Shown here: one piece after another, positions 34,662 through 44,593 of the stretch | How the letters are laid out: every line of letters begins with the position of its first letter | Position numbering within the stretch: the stretch's first letter is position 1 | Assembly (NCBI GenBank): GCA_017444525.1 | Contig: JAFSWL010000037.1 | Span: 1 to 45,080 of the forward strand | DNA: 45,080 nucleotides | Reading direction: 5' to 3' | Source of the DNA: Alphaproteobacteria bacterium | GTDB lineage: Bacteria > Pseudomonadota > Alphaproteobacteria > RF32 > CAG-239 | Translations under genes and position numbers: made by a program | The notes under the pieces: model-generated | Databases searched by the model: none | What the model was told of the DNA's origin: nothing | The model's input: the letters and a program-made list of their open reading frames with translations, nothing else

Positions 34662-37600
34662 CTAGAAATTCCAAGACAGACCGAACAAAGCACGATAATC
34701 ATTTTTATCCGCACGATGCTCCGGATTCAAGCGAACATCCAATTCACCGGATATACGGATATTATCTGTCCAATCTTTGTTTAAATACCATGCGAGTTTA
34801 TACTCGCGTCTGTTGTTTCTGATGTCTGCCGTATAGCGGTTGCGATAAACTTCATCGGAATAATAATCGCGCCCCGAGGCAAAATCCACATACAATTTAC
34901 CGTGTTCCACTTTAAGCGGTGACGAGAGCCTGAACCCGAAATCAGTTGTCTTGTCATACTTATAATTTGCATCAAATGCAAAGCTGTCGCTGATTAAGTC
35001 AGAAGTTCCAAGCAATGAAGAATTGAAGTTTTGAGCTCTGGTGAACCCAGCAAAATAACTTCCGCTCACGGTTAATTTAGGAGTTGCGTTCCAAGCGGCG
35101 CGGACACCGGTATGATAAGTTTGGCTTTCCGGTAAGGCGAAGGCACCATCACCGTTTATACCAAGCAAAGCATCATTTTCATACAATATCCCTGAAGATA
35201 ACGTTAACTTCCAAGTAGCTTTCGGACGATACTCGATTTCCGAGTTGAAGCCGTATGCCTGTTCATTAAATTTATTGTCATGATAATCATAATCGCCGTC
35301 ATATAAACCGTTGCTTCCGCCGATAGCCTCAAATCTCAAACTCAATTTCGGATTCATTTTACGCTCATAATGTGCGCCGTAAGCAGAATTAAATGACATA
35401 AACGGATTTACCAAATCGGAACCGACAGAAGCGGTGTTATTATATTTAGTGTTCTCGCTAAAGAAAAATCCGGCAGAACTGTTTGCAAAATCATAGGTCA
35501 TATCGGCAAACCCCATTCCGTTGCCGTTAAGCGGGCCTTGAGCATATGCCATATGCATATTACCCATATTTTCGTGTTTTACCGCTAAAGACGGAATAAT
35601 ATGATTCACATCTTCTTTTAAGGCCTTATATCCGGAGTGGGTTACCGCTATATAGTTCGCAGTCGGAAACTCAAACGGACGCATATAGCGGTCAAAGGCC
35701 GTTATCGTATCAGGCAATGCATCATCAATCGCATCGGCCAACATTGATGTAACCGTCAATGAAGAATCATCAAGACGCACCGAAGAAGATGCCACACTAT
35801 CGCCGGAAACAGTTGCCACTGCATTGGTTCCTATAATCGGAGAAAGATAGTATGTTACGGCCTTACCCAAATCCAATAAACCTGCGCCATAAGTAGAATC
35901 ATAATGTTCGGTATCATGATTATAACCATCGCCGTTGGTATTGGCTGTCTCCATCAAAATTTCGATAATTTCAGATGAATGCAAAAACGGATAAGCCGTG
36001 TGCAAAAACGCAATACTTCCGGAAACAACCGGCGTCGCCTGCGAAGTTCCGTGCATACCGAGATACCCGCTATCGGCCGAGGAATATATATCACTGCGCG
36101 TATCAGTGGTAACTTCTCCGCCAGGAGCCGTAATACAATATTTTGCCGTACTGCCGCAGGCATTTGAAAATTTTGATTTGTGATAAGCTCTGACAGTACC
36201 GTCATCATTGAGCTCAACATCTGCCGACACAACAACCAACATCATTAATTTACCTAAATCAACTGATCTGCCGTTGACTGTCTGTACTCCCAAATTTTTG
36301 ATACCTGCTTCCAAATCCGGTTCTTTATAACCGTCATTACCTGCAGCTTTAACCCAGATTGTTCCTTTATATGCCGAAAATGATTGATAAATCAGTTTTT
36401 CGTAGCTGTTTACGGTATAGACAGCAGCAGGCAACATTCCGTAAAACAGGTTATCTTTATAGCGCTCAACCAGACTGGCATTGCTGTTATCCGAAGCCGT
36501 TCGTCCCAAACTCAGATTAATTGCCACAACTTTATCATCAACCAAACTCTTAATCGGAGCTTCTATAGATGACGTAAAATCCCAACGCACGGCATCAATT
36601 TGAGTATTACTGAAAGCTACGCCCATAATTCCTGTTTGTGTTCTATCCCAATTAGCAGCAATAATACCCGCTACATGTGTACCATGTGCATAAGAACTAC
36701 CGGTCAACGGATCTTTTCCGCTCAGTGGCGTAGGATCATCTTTACTCTGTTCCCAATCGTAATCTGTCGGATACATTGCTGCCCACTTATCCAAAACTCC
36801 TTCGCCTTTAGTGAAGAAATCTGTTCTTTTATCTATCACAACTTTGATTCCATTGCCATCATAAAGTTCTCGTTTTTGAGAATAGCAAAGAGAACCGACA
36901 CAAGTCGAAGTGATATCCCAGCAATTGCGTTTTTCTCCATGGCATGGTCCATAATCAAAATTATGCCCAAAAACTTTTGTTCCGTTTGTGCTGCCGGAAT
37001 CAATAAATTCTTTATGGCTCGGATTCACACCGGTATCAATCACACCGACAGTCACTGATTTTCCTAGGCGATTTACCAATTGATTGTTGGAATCGTATCC
37101 GTAAAATCTGGTGTAAGCTTGCGAAGCTTGAATAGAATCATGAAAATTAACAGATTTATAAGTTATACCATTTCTGGTATTTTCAGAGAAATACTTGCCG
37201 TTATATTCGCGACTACTGCGAAAATCATCAATTGTATAATAATGGAAAGATGCCGAATTTGCCGCAGTATATCCACTTGAGTTGAGATATCCGACCATGC
37301 GTGCTCTGATATTGCTATCGTGAGTACCTATGTTCTCACTACTACTTCCACCTCCGGTGTTATCGCCTGTATTACCTCCGGTGTTATCGCCTGTATTACC
37401 TCCGGTGTTATCGCCTGTATTACCTCCGGTGTTATCGCCTGTATTGCCGCCGGTGTTATCGCCTGTATTGCCGCCGGTGTTACCGCCTGTATTACCTCCG
37501 GTGTTATCGCCTGTATTACCTCCGGTGTTATCGCCTGTATTGCCGCCGGTGTTACCGCCTGTATTGCCGCCGGTGTTACCGCCTGTATTGCCGCCTGTAT

Positions 37601-38057
37601 TATCTCCGGTGTTGCCGCCTGTATTACTGCCGGTGTTGCCGCCTGTATTGCTGCCGGTGTTGCCGGTATCATCGCTTCCGCCGCCACCACCGCCACCGCC
37701 GGCTGCTATTGCTACTCCTCCGGCAATACCGGCTACGACCAAGCCTCCAATGGCATATTTGCCAACGTTCGAAGAACTTTTGTACATGCAGTTATTGTTC
37801 GGATTTGCACCATAACGCAACAGCAAATCATACGCCCCCCAAGCTTTATCATAATAAGCCAAACAAAGTGCTGTAACTCCGCCGCTGTCAGCCGAATCAA
37901 TATAATACCCTCGATTGAGATAGTAATTAATAGTGGCAATATCTCCGCGCCGCGCCGCCGCATATATTTTGTCGGCTGGACCGTCAAAAAAAGCGCGTGC
38001 CTCTGCACAACAAAGACATCCGAATAAAACCAATGGCAACAGATACTTGTATTTCAT
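34662..38057 (-). CDS. Ankyrin-subtilase autotransporter with GGNTGDN repeat linker
   Basis: The protein of about 1131 residues starts at a weakly marked ATG (38057), where a signal peptide begins (MKYKYLLPLVLFGC). The order is: short ankyrin repeat region (about 28-90), a hydrophobic GGLVVAGIAGGVAIAAGG segment, a low-complexity TGGNTGDN repeat, then a subtilisin-type serine protease with VGVIDTGVNPSH (Asp), SSYAHGTHVAGII (His) and HGTSQATPVVSG (Ser). It ends with a beta-barrel of about 260 residues finishing in an aromatic residue (LSWNF). The barrel is typical of autotransporters, so the protease should reach the cell surface. Cysteines at 14-17 leave lipidation possible, as for NalP. Confidence 0.88.
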   Translation of the reverse strand: MKYKYLLPLVLFGCLCCAEARAFFDGPADKIYAAARRGDIATINYYLNRGYYIDSADSGGVTALCLAYYDKAWGAYDLLLRYGANPNNNCMYKSSSNVGKYAIGGLVVAGIAGGVAIAAGGGGGGGGSDDTGNTGSNTGGNTGSNTGGNTGDNTGGNTGGNTGGNTGGNTGGNTGDNTGGNTGDNTGGNTGGNTGGNTGDNTGGNTGDNTGGNTGDNTGGNTGDNTGGNTGDNTGGGSSSENIGTHDSNIRARMVGYLNSSGYTAANSASFHYYTIDDFRSSREYNGKYFSENTRNGITYKSVNFHDSIQASQAYTRFYGYDSNNQLVNRLGKSVTVGVIDTGVNPSHKEFIDSGSTNGTKVFGHNFDYGPCHGEKRNCWDITSTCVGSLCYSQKRELYDGNGIKVVIDKRTDFFTKGEGVLDKWAAMYPTDYDWEQSKDDPTPLSGKDPLTGSSYAHGTHVAGIIAANWDRTQTGIMGVAFSNTQIDAVRWDFTSSIEAPIKSLVDDKVVAINLSLGRTASDNSNASLVERYKDNLFYGMLPAAVYTVNSYEKLIYQSFSAYKGTIWVKAAGNDGYKEPDLEAGIKNLGVQTVNGRSVDLGKLMMLVVVSADVELNDDGTVRAYHKSKFSNACGSTAKYCITAPGGEVTTDTRSDIYSSADSGYLGMHGTSQATPVVSGSIAFLHTAYPFLHSSEIIEILMETANTNGDGYNHDTEHYDSTYGAGLLDLGKAVTYYLSPIIGTNAVATVSGDSVASSSVRLDDSSLTVTSMLADAIDDALPDTITAFDRYMRPFEFPTANYIAVTHSGYKALKEDVNHIIPSLAVKHENMGNMHMAYAQGPLNGNGMGFADMTYDFANSSAGFFFSENTKYNNTASVGSDLVNPFMSFNSAYGAHYERKMNPKLSLRFEAIGGSNGLYDGDYDYHDNKFNEQAYGFNSEIEYRPKATWKLTLSSGILYENDALLGINGDGAFALPESQTYHTGVRAAWNATPKLTVSGSYFAGFTRAQNFNSSLLGTSDLISDSFAFDANYKYDKTTDFGFRLSSPLKVEHGKLYVDFASGRDYYSDEVYRNRYTADIRNNRREYKLAWYLNKDWTDNIRISGELDVRLNPEHRADKNDYRALFGLSWNF
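37349..37674 (-). repeat. 24-bp tandem repeat coding GGNTGDN/TGGNTGGN
   Basis: About thirteen units of roughly 24 bp follow one another (core GGTGTTATCGCCTGTATTAC on the plus strand) and encode a glycine/asparagine/threonine linker between the ankyrin and protease parts. Units alternate GGN and GDN forms. The array is expected to vary in length through slippage. Confidence 0.85.
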
Positions 38058-38218
38058 ATAGCAAACACTCTTGTTAACATTTTGTTTATAATAGAATATT
38101 TTTGCATAAAATGCAAGCACAAAATCCCTCGACAACATCTCTTTGATTCACAGGAAAAAAATTGTCGATTGACTTGTTGATAAATAGATTTTATTTTTTA
38201 TTAGAAAGGATGATGTTT

Positions 38219-39139
38219 ATGAATATAGATTCAATCAAAGTAAATCTGCAGTATTTTCTGCCAAAGCATCTGCTAACAAAGGCGGTCGGAATTTTGGCTG
38301 CTGCCAAGCTGGGCAAAATTACAACTGCTGCAGTGCGTGGTTTTATCCGCGTTTATGATATTAACACCGCCGAAATTAAAGAAAACCTTGAAGATTTTGC
38401 AACTTTCAATGACTTTTTTGCCAGAGCATTAAAACCTGAGGCCAGACCAATTGATGAAAGTGCCGACAGTTTAGTGTTTCCGGCAGACGGTAGAATCAGC
38501 CAATTCGGCAATCTTTGCGGCAATTTTCAGCTGCAAGCCAAAGACCATTATTTTACAATCGAAGCACTGCTCGGGAATAAATCAGATGCCGCTTATTTTA
38601 CCGACGGAAAGTTTATGACCGTGTATCTTTCTCCGCAAGATTACCATCGTGTTCACATTCCTACTGGAGGTAAGCTCCTCAAAATGACGTATATTCCAGG
38701 AGAATTGTTTTCGGTTAATCCGCTGTACACATCCAATATTCCCGAATTATTTTCGCGTAATGAGCGCGTAGTTTGCCTGTTTGATACGGATATCGGGAAA
38801 ATGGCCGTAATACTTGTGGGTGCAACTATTGTGCGCAGCATCGCTACTCAATGGGCCGGAATTGTAGCTCCGAATAAATCCGATGAAATTTATATCGAAA
38901 CTTATGAAAATAAAAATATCTCGTTTTCCAAAGGTGATGAAATTGGAAAATTTATGATGGGCAGCACTGTTATTTGTTTGTTTGAGAAAAAACAAGTTGA
39001 TTTTATAGCCGGCTTGCAAGAAAAACAAAAAACTCGATTCGGTCAAAAGATGGCTGTCATGACAACCCCAATCTCTGTCATAAAATCTCCGAATAAGGTA
39101 AAGAAAAAATCCCCTATTCGAGCCGTCCGAAATAAATAA
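38219..39139 (+). CDS. psd: Phosphatidylserine decarboxylase proenzyme
   Basis: The proenzyme of 306 residues has the catalytic Asp90 (FPADGRISQF), His146 (DYHRVHIP) and the self-cleavage site MGST, cut before Ser249, which forms the pyruvoyl group of the small chain. It turns phosphatidylserine into phosphatidylethanolamine at the inner membrane. I choose the third ATG (38219), 8 nt after an AAAGGA site, over the longer frame. The basic tail (KVKKKSPIRAVRNK) is slightly longer than usual. A terminator follows immediately. Confidence 0.93.
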   Translation: MNIDSIKVNLQYFLPKHLLTKAVGILAAAKLGKITTAAVRGFIRVYDINTAEIKENLEDFATFNDFFARALKPEARPIDESADSLVFPADGRISQFGNLCGNFQLQAKDHYFTIEALLGNKSDAAYFTDGKFMTVYLSPQDYHRVHIPTGGKLLKMTYIPGELFSVNPLYTSNIPELFSRNERVVCLFDTDIGKMAVILVGATIVRSIATQWAGIVAPNKSDEIYIETYENKNISFSKGDEIGKFMMGSTVICLFEKKQVDFIAGLQEKQKTRFGQKMAVMTTPISVIKSPNKVKKKSPIRAVRNK

Positions 39140-39183
39140 CCCACAAAAAAACTGCCAAAAGCAGTTTTTTTTGTGGGTTTTTT
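39140..39183. terminator. Bidirectional terminator
   Basis: A stem CCCACAAAAAAACTGC with GCAGTTTTTTTTGTGGG and a 5-nt loop is followed by T's; the opposite strand has an equal T-rich arm. It ends psd and faces the stop of the DUF2207 gene. Confidence 0.9.
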
Positions 39184-39192
39184 GATTTATTT

Positions 39193-41313
39193 TCAGATAA
39201 TATCTATTAGACGCTGTTTAAGTGCCTCGGCATCTTCAAGCCGATAATAATTCTTGTTGCCGGCGTTTTGCGGAAAATAATCCACAATATCCAACGCAAA
39301 AATATTAGATTGCTGATTTATAAAATCACGGCTGAGATTAATAGCTTCGGCATTGCTTGTCAAATATTCTTTGTATTTGGCGATTGCCTCTTGAGCTTCA
39401 GTGATAAAATTATTTTGCTCACCGAAAATGTTTGTAAATGCAAAAATAACGGCCACCATCGCAATAATAAGCAAGCTGCATACACCGCCGACATAAATAC
39501 TACTGAATACCCAAATCAGCATCATTGCCAATAATGTCAGCACCTTAGTCGGTACAGTTATATACCAATGACTGAAACGATGCCGCAATATCCATATATA
39601 GAAGGCATACATCAACGTTGTTGCCAGTAAAATTATCAATGTTTGCGCAAAGTTCACGCTAATGAACGCAATAAATATTTCAGTTAATAACAGCATTGAC
39701 GTACTGAACAAAACATAGCTGATGTTATGAAAAATATGGTATTTTCTGATTTGCCTCATCGTAATCTTTTCAAATATTTTTTTGGCTTTTTTGAAACGTA
39801 TATTGTTAACATTATTAACTTCAACAGTATTACCCTGTTTGTAAAATATCGTTTTCAGTGCGCGACGTTCGCCTGAAACAAGCTTAGCAGAATCGGCTTT
39901 CTTTTTTAGCAAATACACACGATTATCACTTTCTTGCAAATCAATGGCACCTTTGCGAAACAAATCCAATATTTGCGCAACAAAGGAGGTCCTGTCATAT
40001 TTATTGACGACAATACTATGCATCAAAGCTCCATTATATGCAGGAGTATATTTTTTACTCTTACGCTCTTTTTTTAGATTTATCAGCGATAGTGTAAAAG
40101 ACAGTAAAATAGTAAGTAACCCCAGACCTGCATAAACTATATTACCCCAATTAATCAAAAAATGCGAGAATCCTTTGTTAAAGCCTTTGATAAACATTGC
40201 ATCATCCATAACCGCCAGCAAATACATGCTTTCTCTATTGAGCATCGGAGTAATGTTTGAGAAAGCAACTACGTTTTGACTTAAATCAAAACGTTTGGTA
40301 CGTTGCTGCGTCATATGCTCAGGAGTACCAACCAGCGCTACCAAATCATTAAAGCCGTATCCGCTGGGAGCACTGACAATAGCATTGGCCGAGGTTATCA
40401 AAATATTCATCGGCCGTCCGGTCAAGCTCCAGTTCAAAAGCTGGTGCGTATCGACAGGTGTCAATTTATTGTTGATGGTATAATTGAAGACATAAGTATA
40501 GACACCGGCATCAAGACGTTGATTATATTTAGGTTTTATTACGATGTTATCTCCCACTTCTTCCACGACATACGGAACTTTAGTATCATTAACCGTTACG
40601 CTGTCCAAAATAAAATCTATTTTTTGATATTTAGAAGCATATTTTGGAAATACACGAGTTAAACCGTAAGCAAATTTTTCGTTATCAGCCACTAAAGTAA
40701 CGGTATCTTCTACTTTTACATAACCATTGGCAAGAATATCGATATAGCTCAAAAAATAAGCTATATGCTCACGCGCCGGTGCCAAAATCCTTCTGCCGCT
40801 CGGTAAAGTAACCCCTACTGTCGGTATCTGCGGCATCTTCTGAGGTTCTTCTTCTGCAAAAGAATAAAGCTTCTTTGCTGCCTGAGCAATTGCGCGCGCT
40901 GCCTGTTCATCATGTATTTTCGACTGAGACAGTTCATCGGATTCAGGTAATTTACCTCCTAAAGAAGTCAGTGCTTTTTCATAAAAAGTTTGGAATAATC
41001 CCTTTTTATTTTCTTCTTCCTGTGCTGCATAGTATTCCGGCGAATGAACCACATCCACACCTATTGGATTTTCCAAATCGGTATCTTTATCCATAACGGA
41101 AAGTGAAACTTCTTCAAATCTCTTTTTAAAATAAGAGCGCACCGCTTTCTCATCATGAGGATCCGGCAGCCAATTGTGCGAACTGCTTTCCGTCTGCCGC
41201 CGAGGTTTATCCATTCTCTGTCCGGCAAACTGCAACGGAACAATATCGGCCGAGACCGGTTGTGCTGACAAGATTGTCATACAAATACTTAATGCTAAAA
41301 AAAACTTTTTCAT
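39193..41313 (-). CDS. DUF2207 family membrane protein
   Basis: The 706-residue protein has a signal peptide (to about SADI), a large periplasmic beta-rich domain (about 185-370), and a C-terminal membrane part with one helix at about 385-410 and a cluster at about 535-640. The motif KKYTPAYNGALMHSIVVNKYDRTSF and DLFRKGAIDLQES marks the cytoplasmic DUF2207 region. Members are of unknown function. It is a single gene between psd and glmU, with a clear ribosome binding site. Confidence 0.8.
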   Translation of the reverse strand: MKKFFLALSICMTILSAQPVSADIVPLQFAGQRMDKPRRQTESSSHNWLPDPHDEKAVRSYFKKRFEEVSLSVMDKDTDLENPIGVDVVHSPEYYAAQEEENKKGLFQTFYEKALTSLGGKLPESDELSQSKIHDEQAARAIAQAAKKLYSFAEEEPQKMPQIPTVGVTLPSGRRILAPAREHIAYFLSYIDILANGYVKVEDTVTLVADNEKFAYGLTRVFPKYASKYQKIDFILDSVTVNDTKVPYVVEEVGDNIVIKPKYNQRLDAGVYTYVFNYTINNKLTPVDTHQLLNWSLTGRPMNILITSANAIVSAPSGYGFNDLVALVGTPEHMTQQRTKRFDLSQNVVAFSNITPMLNRESMYLLAVMDDAMFIKGFNKGFSHFLINWGNIVYAGLGLLTILLSFTLSLINLKKERKSKKYTPAYNGALMHSIVVNKYDRTSFVAQILDLFRKGAIDLQESDNRVYLLKKKADSAKLVSGERRALKTIFYKQGNTVEVNNVNNIRFKKAKKIFEKITMRQIRKYHIFHNISYVLFSTSMLLLTEIFIAFISVNFAQTLIILLATTLMYAFYIWILRHRFSHWYITVPTKVLTLLAMMLIWVFSSIYVGGVCSLLIIAMVAVIFAFTNIFGEQNNFITEAQEAIAKYKEYLTSNAEAINLSRDFINQQSNIFALDIVDYFPQNAGNKNYYRLEDAEALKQRLIDII

Positions 41314-41399
41314 AACCTTCGTCCTTGTGTTTACAAATACACTATATGCTATTATTATTTTATTATCAATTCATTAAAAAAGTTATAAGGAGATATTAT

Positions 41400-42125
41400 A
41401 TGAAAAATAAAATAGCTGCAATAATATTGGGAGCCGGAAAAGGTACAAGGATGAATTCGGATAAACCTAAAGTGTTGATGCCGGTATGCGGAAAACCGAT
41501 GATTAACCATATTATCGATACTCTGCAAACTGTTCCAGTTGATGAAATAGTAACTGTAATTTCTCCTGAAGGGAAAGATGTTGCCGCTGCAGTTGCACCG
41601 TATAAAACATGTGTGCAATCGCAGCAACTCGGAACCGGACATGCTGTTAAATGTGCCAAAGATATTTTGAGCGGATTTGACGGCACCGTGATCGTTGTTT
41701 TCGGCGATACTCCGCTGATTACGGCTGATACTTTTCGCCGTGCTGCATCTAAGGTCGAAGAAGGATTTTCCGTTGTTGTTTTAGGTTTCAGGCCTAAAGA
41801 TGCCGCTCGTTATGGTCGATTGATCATGAATGGTCAGGAATTAGAGCGAATTGTAGAATACAAAGATGCGTCTGAACGTGAGCGCGCTATTAATTTCTGT
41901 AACTCCGGTGTTATGGCTTTTGACGGCAAATATTTGTTTGATATTTTAGCAAAAATCGGAAACAGCAACGCTGCTGGTGAGTTTTATTTAACTGATGCAG
42001 TCGAGATCGCTCACCAGATGGGGTTAAAGTGCTCGGCACTAGAAGGAAATCCGGAAGAAGTGGCTAGTGCCAACACGTTAGAGGAATTGGCTCAGCTTGA
42101 AGTATTTTATAAGAGAGCAAGCTAA
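41400..42125 (+). CDS. GlmU-type nucleotidyltransferase lacking the acetyltransferase domain
   Basis: The 241-residue protein contains the GlmU N-terminal domain: the nucleotide-binding LGAGKGTRMNSDKPKVLMPV and the sugar and UTP contacts QQLGTGHAV and VVFGDTPLI, plus GEFYLTDAVE. It would form UDP-GlcNAc from GlcNAc-1-phosphate. The C-terminal beta-helix of normal GlmU (about 450 residues) is absent, so acetylation of glucosamine-1-P must be done elsewhere. The start is the ATG at 41400 after an AAGGAG site. It overlaps the next gene by one base (TAATG), indicating coupling. Confidence 0.85.
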   Translation: MKNKIAAIILGAGKGTRMNSDKPKVLMPVCGKPMINHIIDTLQTVPVDEIVTVISPEGKDVAAAVAPYKTCVQSQQLGTGHAVKCAKDILSGFDGTVIVVFGDTPLITADTFRRAASKVEEGFSVVVLGFRPKDAARYGRLIMNGQELERIVEYKDASERERAINFCNSGVMAFDGKYLFDILAKIGNSNAAGEFYLTDAVEIAHQMGLKCSALEGNPEEVASANTLEELAQLEVFYKRAS

Positions 42126-42811
42126 TGGAAAGGGTTTTGCAATTTATTTATTATGCTTTTATGATTTTGCTTATTTTTTTCGTTATCTATTTGACGGCAG
42201 CTATGTTTGCCGCACCAAGGCAAGATAAACTCGAGCGCGGTTTTATTCCATGCACAAAAACACTTGTTTATGAGCTTTCAGGATGTAAAAAAGGGCAAAT
42301 ATCCTGCCCACTCGGACTTTTATGGCAAGACATGAAATGCAATATAAAAGTTATTACCGACGGAGCAATCGGATGGTTCAAAGGTACACAATGCACACCT
42401 TGGGCTAATTATTTGTTTGAGCCGCAGCTGCAGGCAACAGATGAAGACAACCTATATTCGGGTAATGCTGCCGAAGATATGCTTGGTTTGGAACAACAAA
42501 GCACTATTCTCGAGCAAAAGCAACAAGAGATTGAGGCAGCCAAGCAGCTCCTCCTTAATCTCGACCATGATGTCTTTATATTCAATCCGGAAGATAATAC
42601 GGTGAGGTATCCGAAACTTAAACCGTCCGAGATTGAAGACAGCAATGCACAGCAAGGCGATATTGCCGATGAAGCTGATATACTCATTGAAGAAGCAAAC
42701 GATACTACTTCTGGTAAAAAGACTATCATTAATAGACCTGATGTTTTGAAGAATATTTATAAAATAACTGATGAAAAATTACAGAAAGGAAAGTTTAAAA
42801 ATGAAAAATAA
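42125..42811 (+). CDS. Hypothetical single-pass membrane protein
   Basis: The 228-residue protein has one N-terminal helix (about 8-30) and a soluble remainder, with cysteines at about 42-82 (CTKTLVYELSGCKKGQISC) and a glutamine-rich coiled-coil (about 122-145; ILEQKQQEIEAAKQ). No family recognised. It is coupled to the upstream nucleotidyltransferase and overlaps pepF by 11 nt. A role next to wall precursor synthesis is possible but unsupported. Confidence 0.6.
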   Translation: MERVLQFIYYAFMILLIFFVIYLTAAMFAAPRQDKLERGFIPCTKTLVYELSGCKKGQISCPLGLLWQDMKCNIKVITDGAIGWFKGTQCTPWANYLFEPQLQATDEDNLYSGNAAEDMLGLEQQSTILEQKQQEIEAAKQLLLNLDHDVFIFNPEDNTVRYPKLKPSEIEDSNAQQGDIADEADILIEEANDTTSGKKTIINRPDVLKNIYKITDEKLQKGKFKNEK

Positions 42812-44585
42812 AATGCCGGCATGGGATTTGTCTGATTTGTATAAAGGTATTGATGATCCGCAAATCACCAAGGATTTGGAAACTTATCGCAAAGATGCAT
42901 TGAAATTTGCCAGAAATTATAAAGGACGACTAGCTAGCCTATCCGCTGATGAGTTTTATCAAGCTATCAAAGATATCGAAAATCGTTCAAAACTTTCGGG
43001 ACGTTTAGGCGGGTTTGCATATCTTAATATGGTAACGCAAATGAAAAACTCCGCTGCAATTACTTTTTATCAGTCGGTTGAAGAAAAAATGACCGATTAC
43101 ATCAAACCGATTGTGTTCTTTACACTTGAATTTAATAAATTACCGCAGAACAAAATCAATGACTGGCTTAAAGATGAGCGCATCAAAAAATACAAATATT
43201 GGATTAAGCGTCTGCGCAAGTTTAAGGATTATGAACTGACCGAACCCGAAGAACAAATTTTGCTCGAAAAATCTATAACATCCGGAGAAGCTTGGGTACG
43301 CTTATATGAGGAAACCTCATCGCGTCTGATTTACACGGTTGACGGCAAAAAATATAATGACGCCGAACTTTCTAAACTATTGCTCGATAAAGACGAGAAA
43401 CTGCGCCGCAAAGCCGGCAAGGAAATGAACCGTGTATTGTTTGAAAACAGCCACCTCTTCACCTTTATTTATAATATGGTAATGAAAGATAAAGCCATAG
43501 AAGATGACAAGCGCGGATTTAAATCACCTATTTCCGCTCGCAATATGAGCGAAGATGTAAGCGACAAAAGCGTAGAAGTACTGACTGCCACCGTCAAGAA
43601 ACATTATAAAGATATCGCACATCGCTTTTATAAACTCAAAGCCAAGTGGCTCGGTATGAAAAAAATAAACTATTGGGACAGGAACGCCCCGTTGCCGTTT
43701 TCCGCTGACATTAATTATACGTGGGACGAAGCCGTAAAAATCGTGCTGAATGCTTACAAAGAATTCTCACCTAAACTTTATAACATTGCCAAAGACTTTT
43801 TTGATAATAACTGGATAGATGTTCCGCCGCGCGACGGCAAAAGAAGCGGAGCATTCTGCAGTTCGCCGATTACCACTTCACACCCGTATCTGATGCTTAA
43901 TTTTGCCGGCAAGCAAAACGATGTCTTAACTTTGGCTCACGAGCTCGGACACGGCTGCCACCACCAACTGCGCGTTAAAAACGGCGAGCTCAACGAGCAT
44001 ACGCGGATGACTTCGGAAGAAGTGGCATCTGTATTCGGTGAAATGATTGTGTTTCAATCTATGCTGAATAATACCAAAGATGATAAAGCTAAACTGTGCC
44101 TAATTGCTTCTAAAGTCGGAGATATGATTAATACCTCCATTCGCCAGATTGCATTCCATTGCTTTGAAACACGGGCACATGCAGAGCGTAAAAACGGCGA
44201 ACTTACAGAAGAGCGCTTGAGCCAAATTTGGGTGGAGGAAATGCGTGCCAGTCTCGGTAATTATGTCGAAATTGATGAAGATAGCACGCACATTTGGTCT
44301 ATGGTCGGACACTTTTTCTTTTTACCGTTCTATGTTTATGCCTATTCGTATGCCGATTGTTTTGTAAACTCGCTGTATCGAGTCAAAGAATCCGAAAAAG
44401 TAGAAAATTTTGCCGACAAATACTTGGATATGTTATCTAAAACCGCGCTTGAAGATTATGATAAAATCCTTAAACCGTTTGGTCTTAATCCGAACAGTAC
44501 CGAGTTTTGGGAATACGGATTGGAACTGATTTCATCTTATATCGATTTGCTCGAAAAATTAGATAAGAAGATAAAGCTAAATTAA
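42801..44585 (+). CDS. pepF: Oligoendopeptidase F (M3 family metallopeptidase)
   Basis: The 594-residue protein carries the M3 zinc site in LAHELGHGCHH with the glutamate ligand in TSEEVASVFGEMIV, and a long helical N-terminal domain. It would hydrolyse short cytoplasmic peptides. The start is the ATG 42801 after a GAAAGGA site, not the longer frame. It overlaps the previous gene by 11 nt, so it is coupled to it. Copy B of the RNA element follows. Confidence 0.93.
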   Translation: MKNKMPAWDLSDLYKGIDDPQITKDLETYRKDALKFARNYKGRLASLSADEFYQAIKDIENRSKLSGRLGGFAYLNMVTQMKNSAAITFYQSVEEKMTDYIKPIVFFTLEFNKLPQNKINDWLKDERIKKYKYWIKRLRKFKDYELTEPEEQILLEKSITSGEAWVRLYEETSSRLIYTVDGKKYNDAELSKLLLDKDEKLRRKAGKEMNRVLFENSHLFTFIYNMVMKDKAIEDDKRGFKSPISARNMSEDVSDKSVEVLTATVKKHYKDIAHRFYKLKAKWLGMKKINYWDRNAPLPFSADINYTWDEAVKIVLNAYKEFSPKLYNIAKDFFDNNWIDVPPRDGKRSGAFCSSPITTSHPYLMLNFAGKQNDVLTLAHELGHGCHHQLRVKNGELNEHTRMTSEEVASVFGEMIVFQSMLNNTKDDKAKLCLIASKVGDMINTSIRQIAFHCFETRAHAERKNGELTEERLSQIWVEEMRASLGNYVEIDEDSTHIWSMVGHFFFLPFYVYAYSYADCFVNSLYRVKESEKVENFADKYLDMLSKTALEDYDKILKPFGLNPNSTEFWEYGLELISSYIDLLEKLDKKIKLN

Positions 44586-44593
44586 ATAAATTA

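Noticed and set aside
37349-37674. CRISPR array
   Set aside because: The 24-bp units are directly adjacent without spacers and lie inside a coding frame.
37320-38027. Long plus-strand open frame opposite the autotransporter repeat
   Set aside because: It is the antisense shadow of the 24-bp repeat, has only repeated ITSGVIACI-type peptides, and no start signals.
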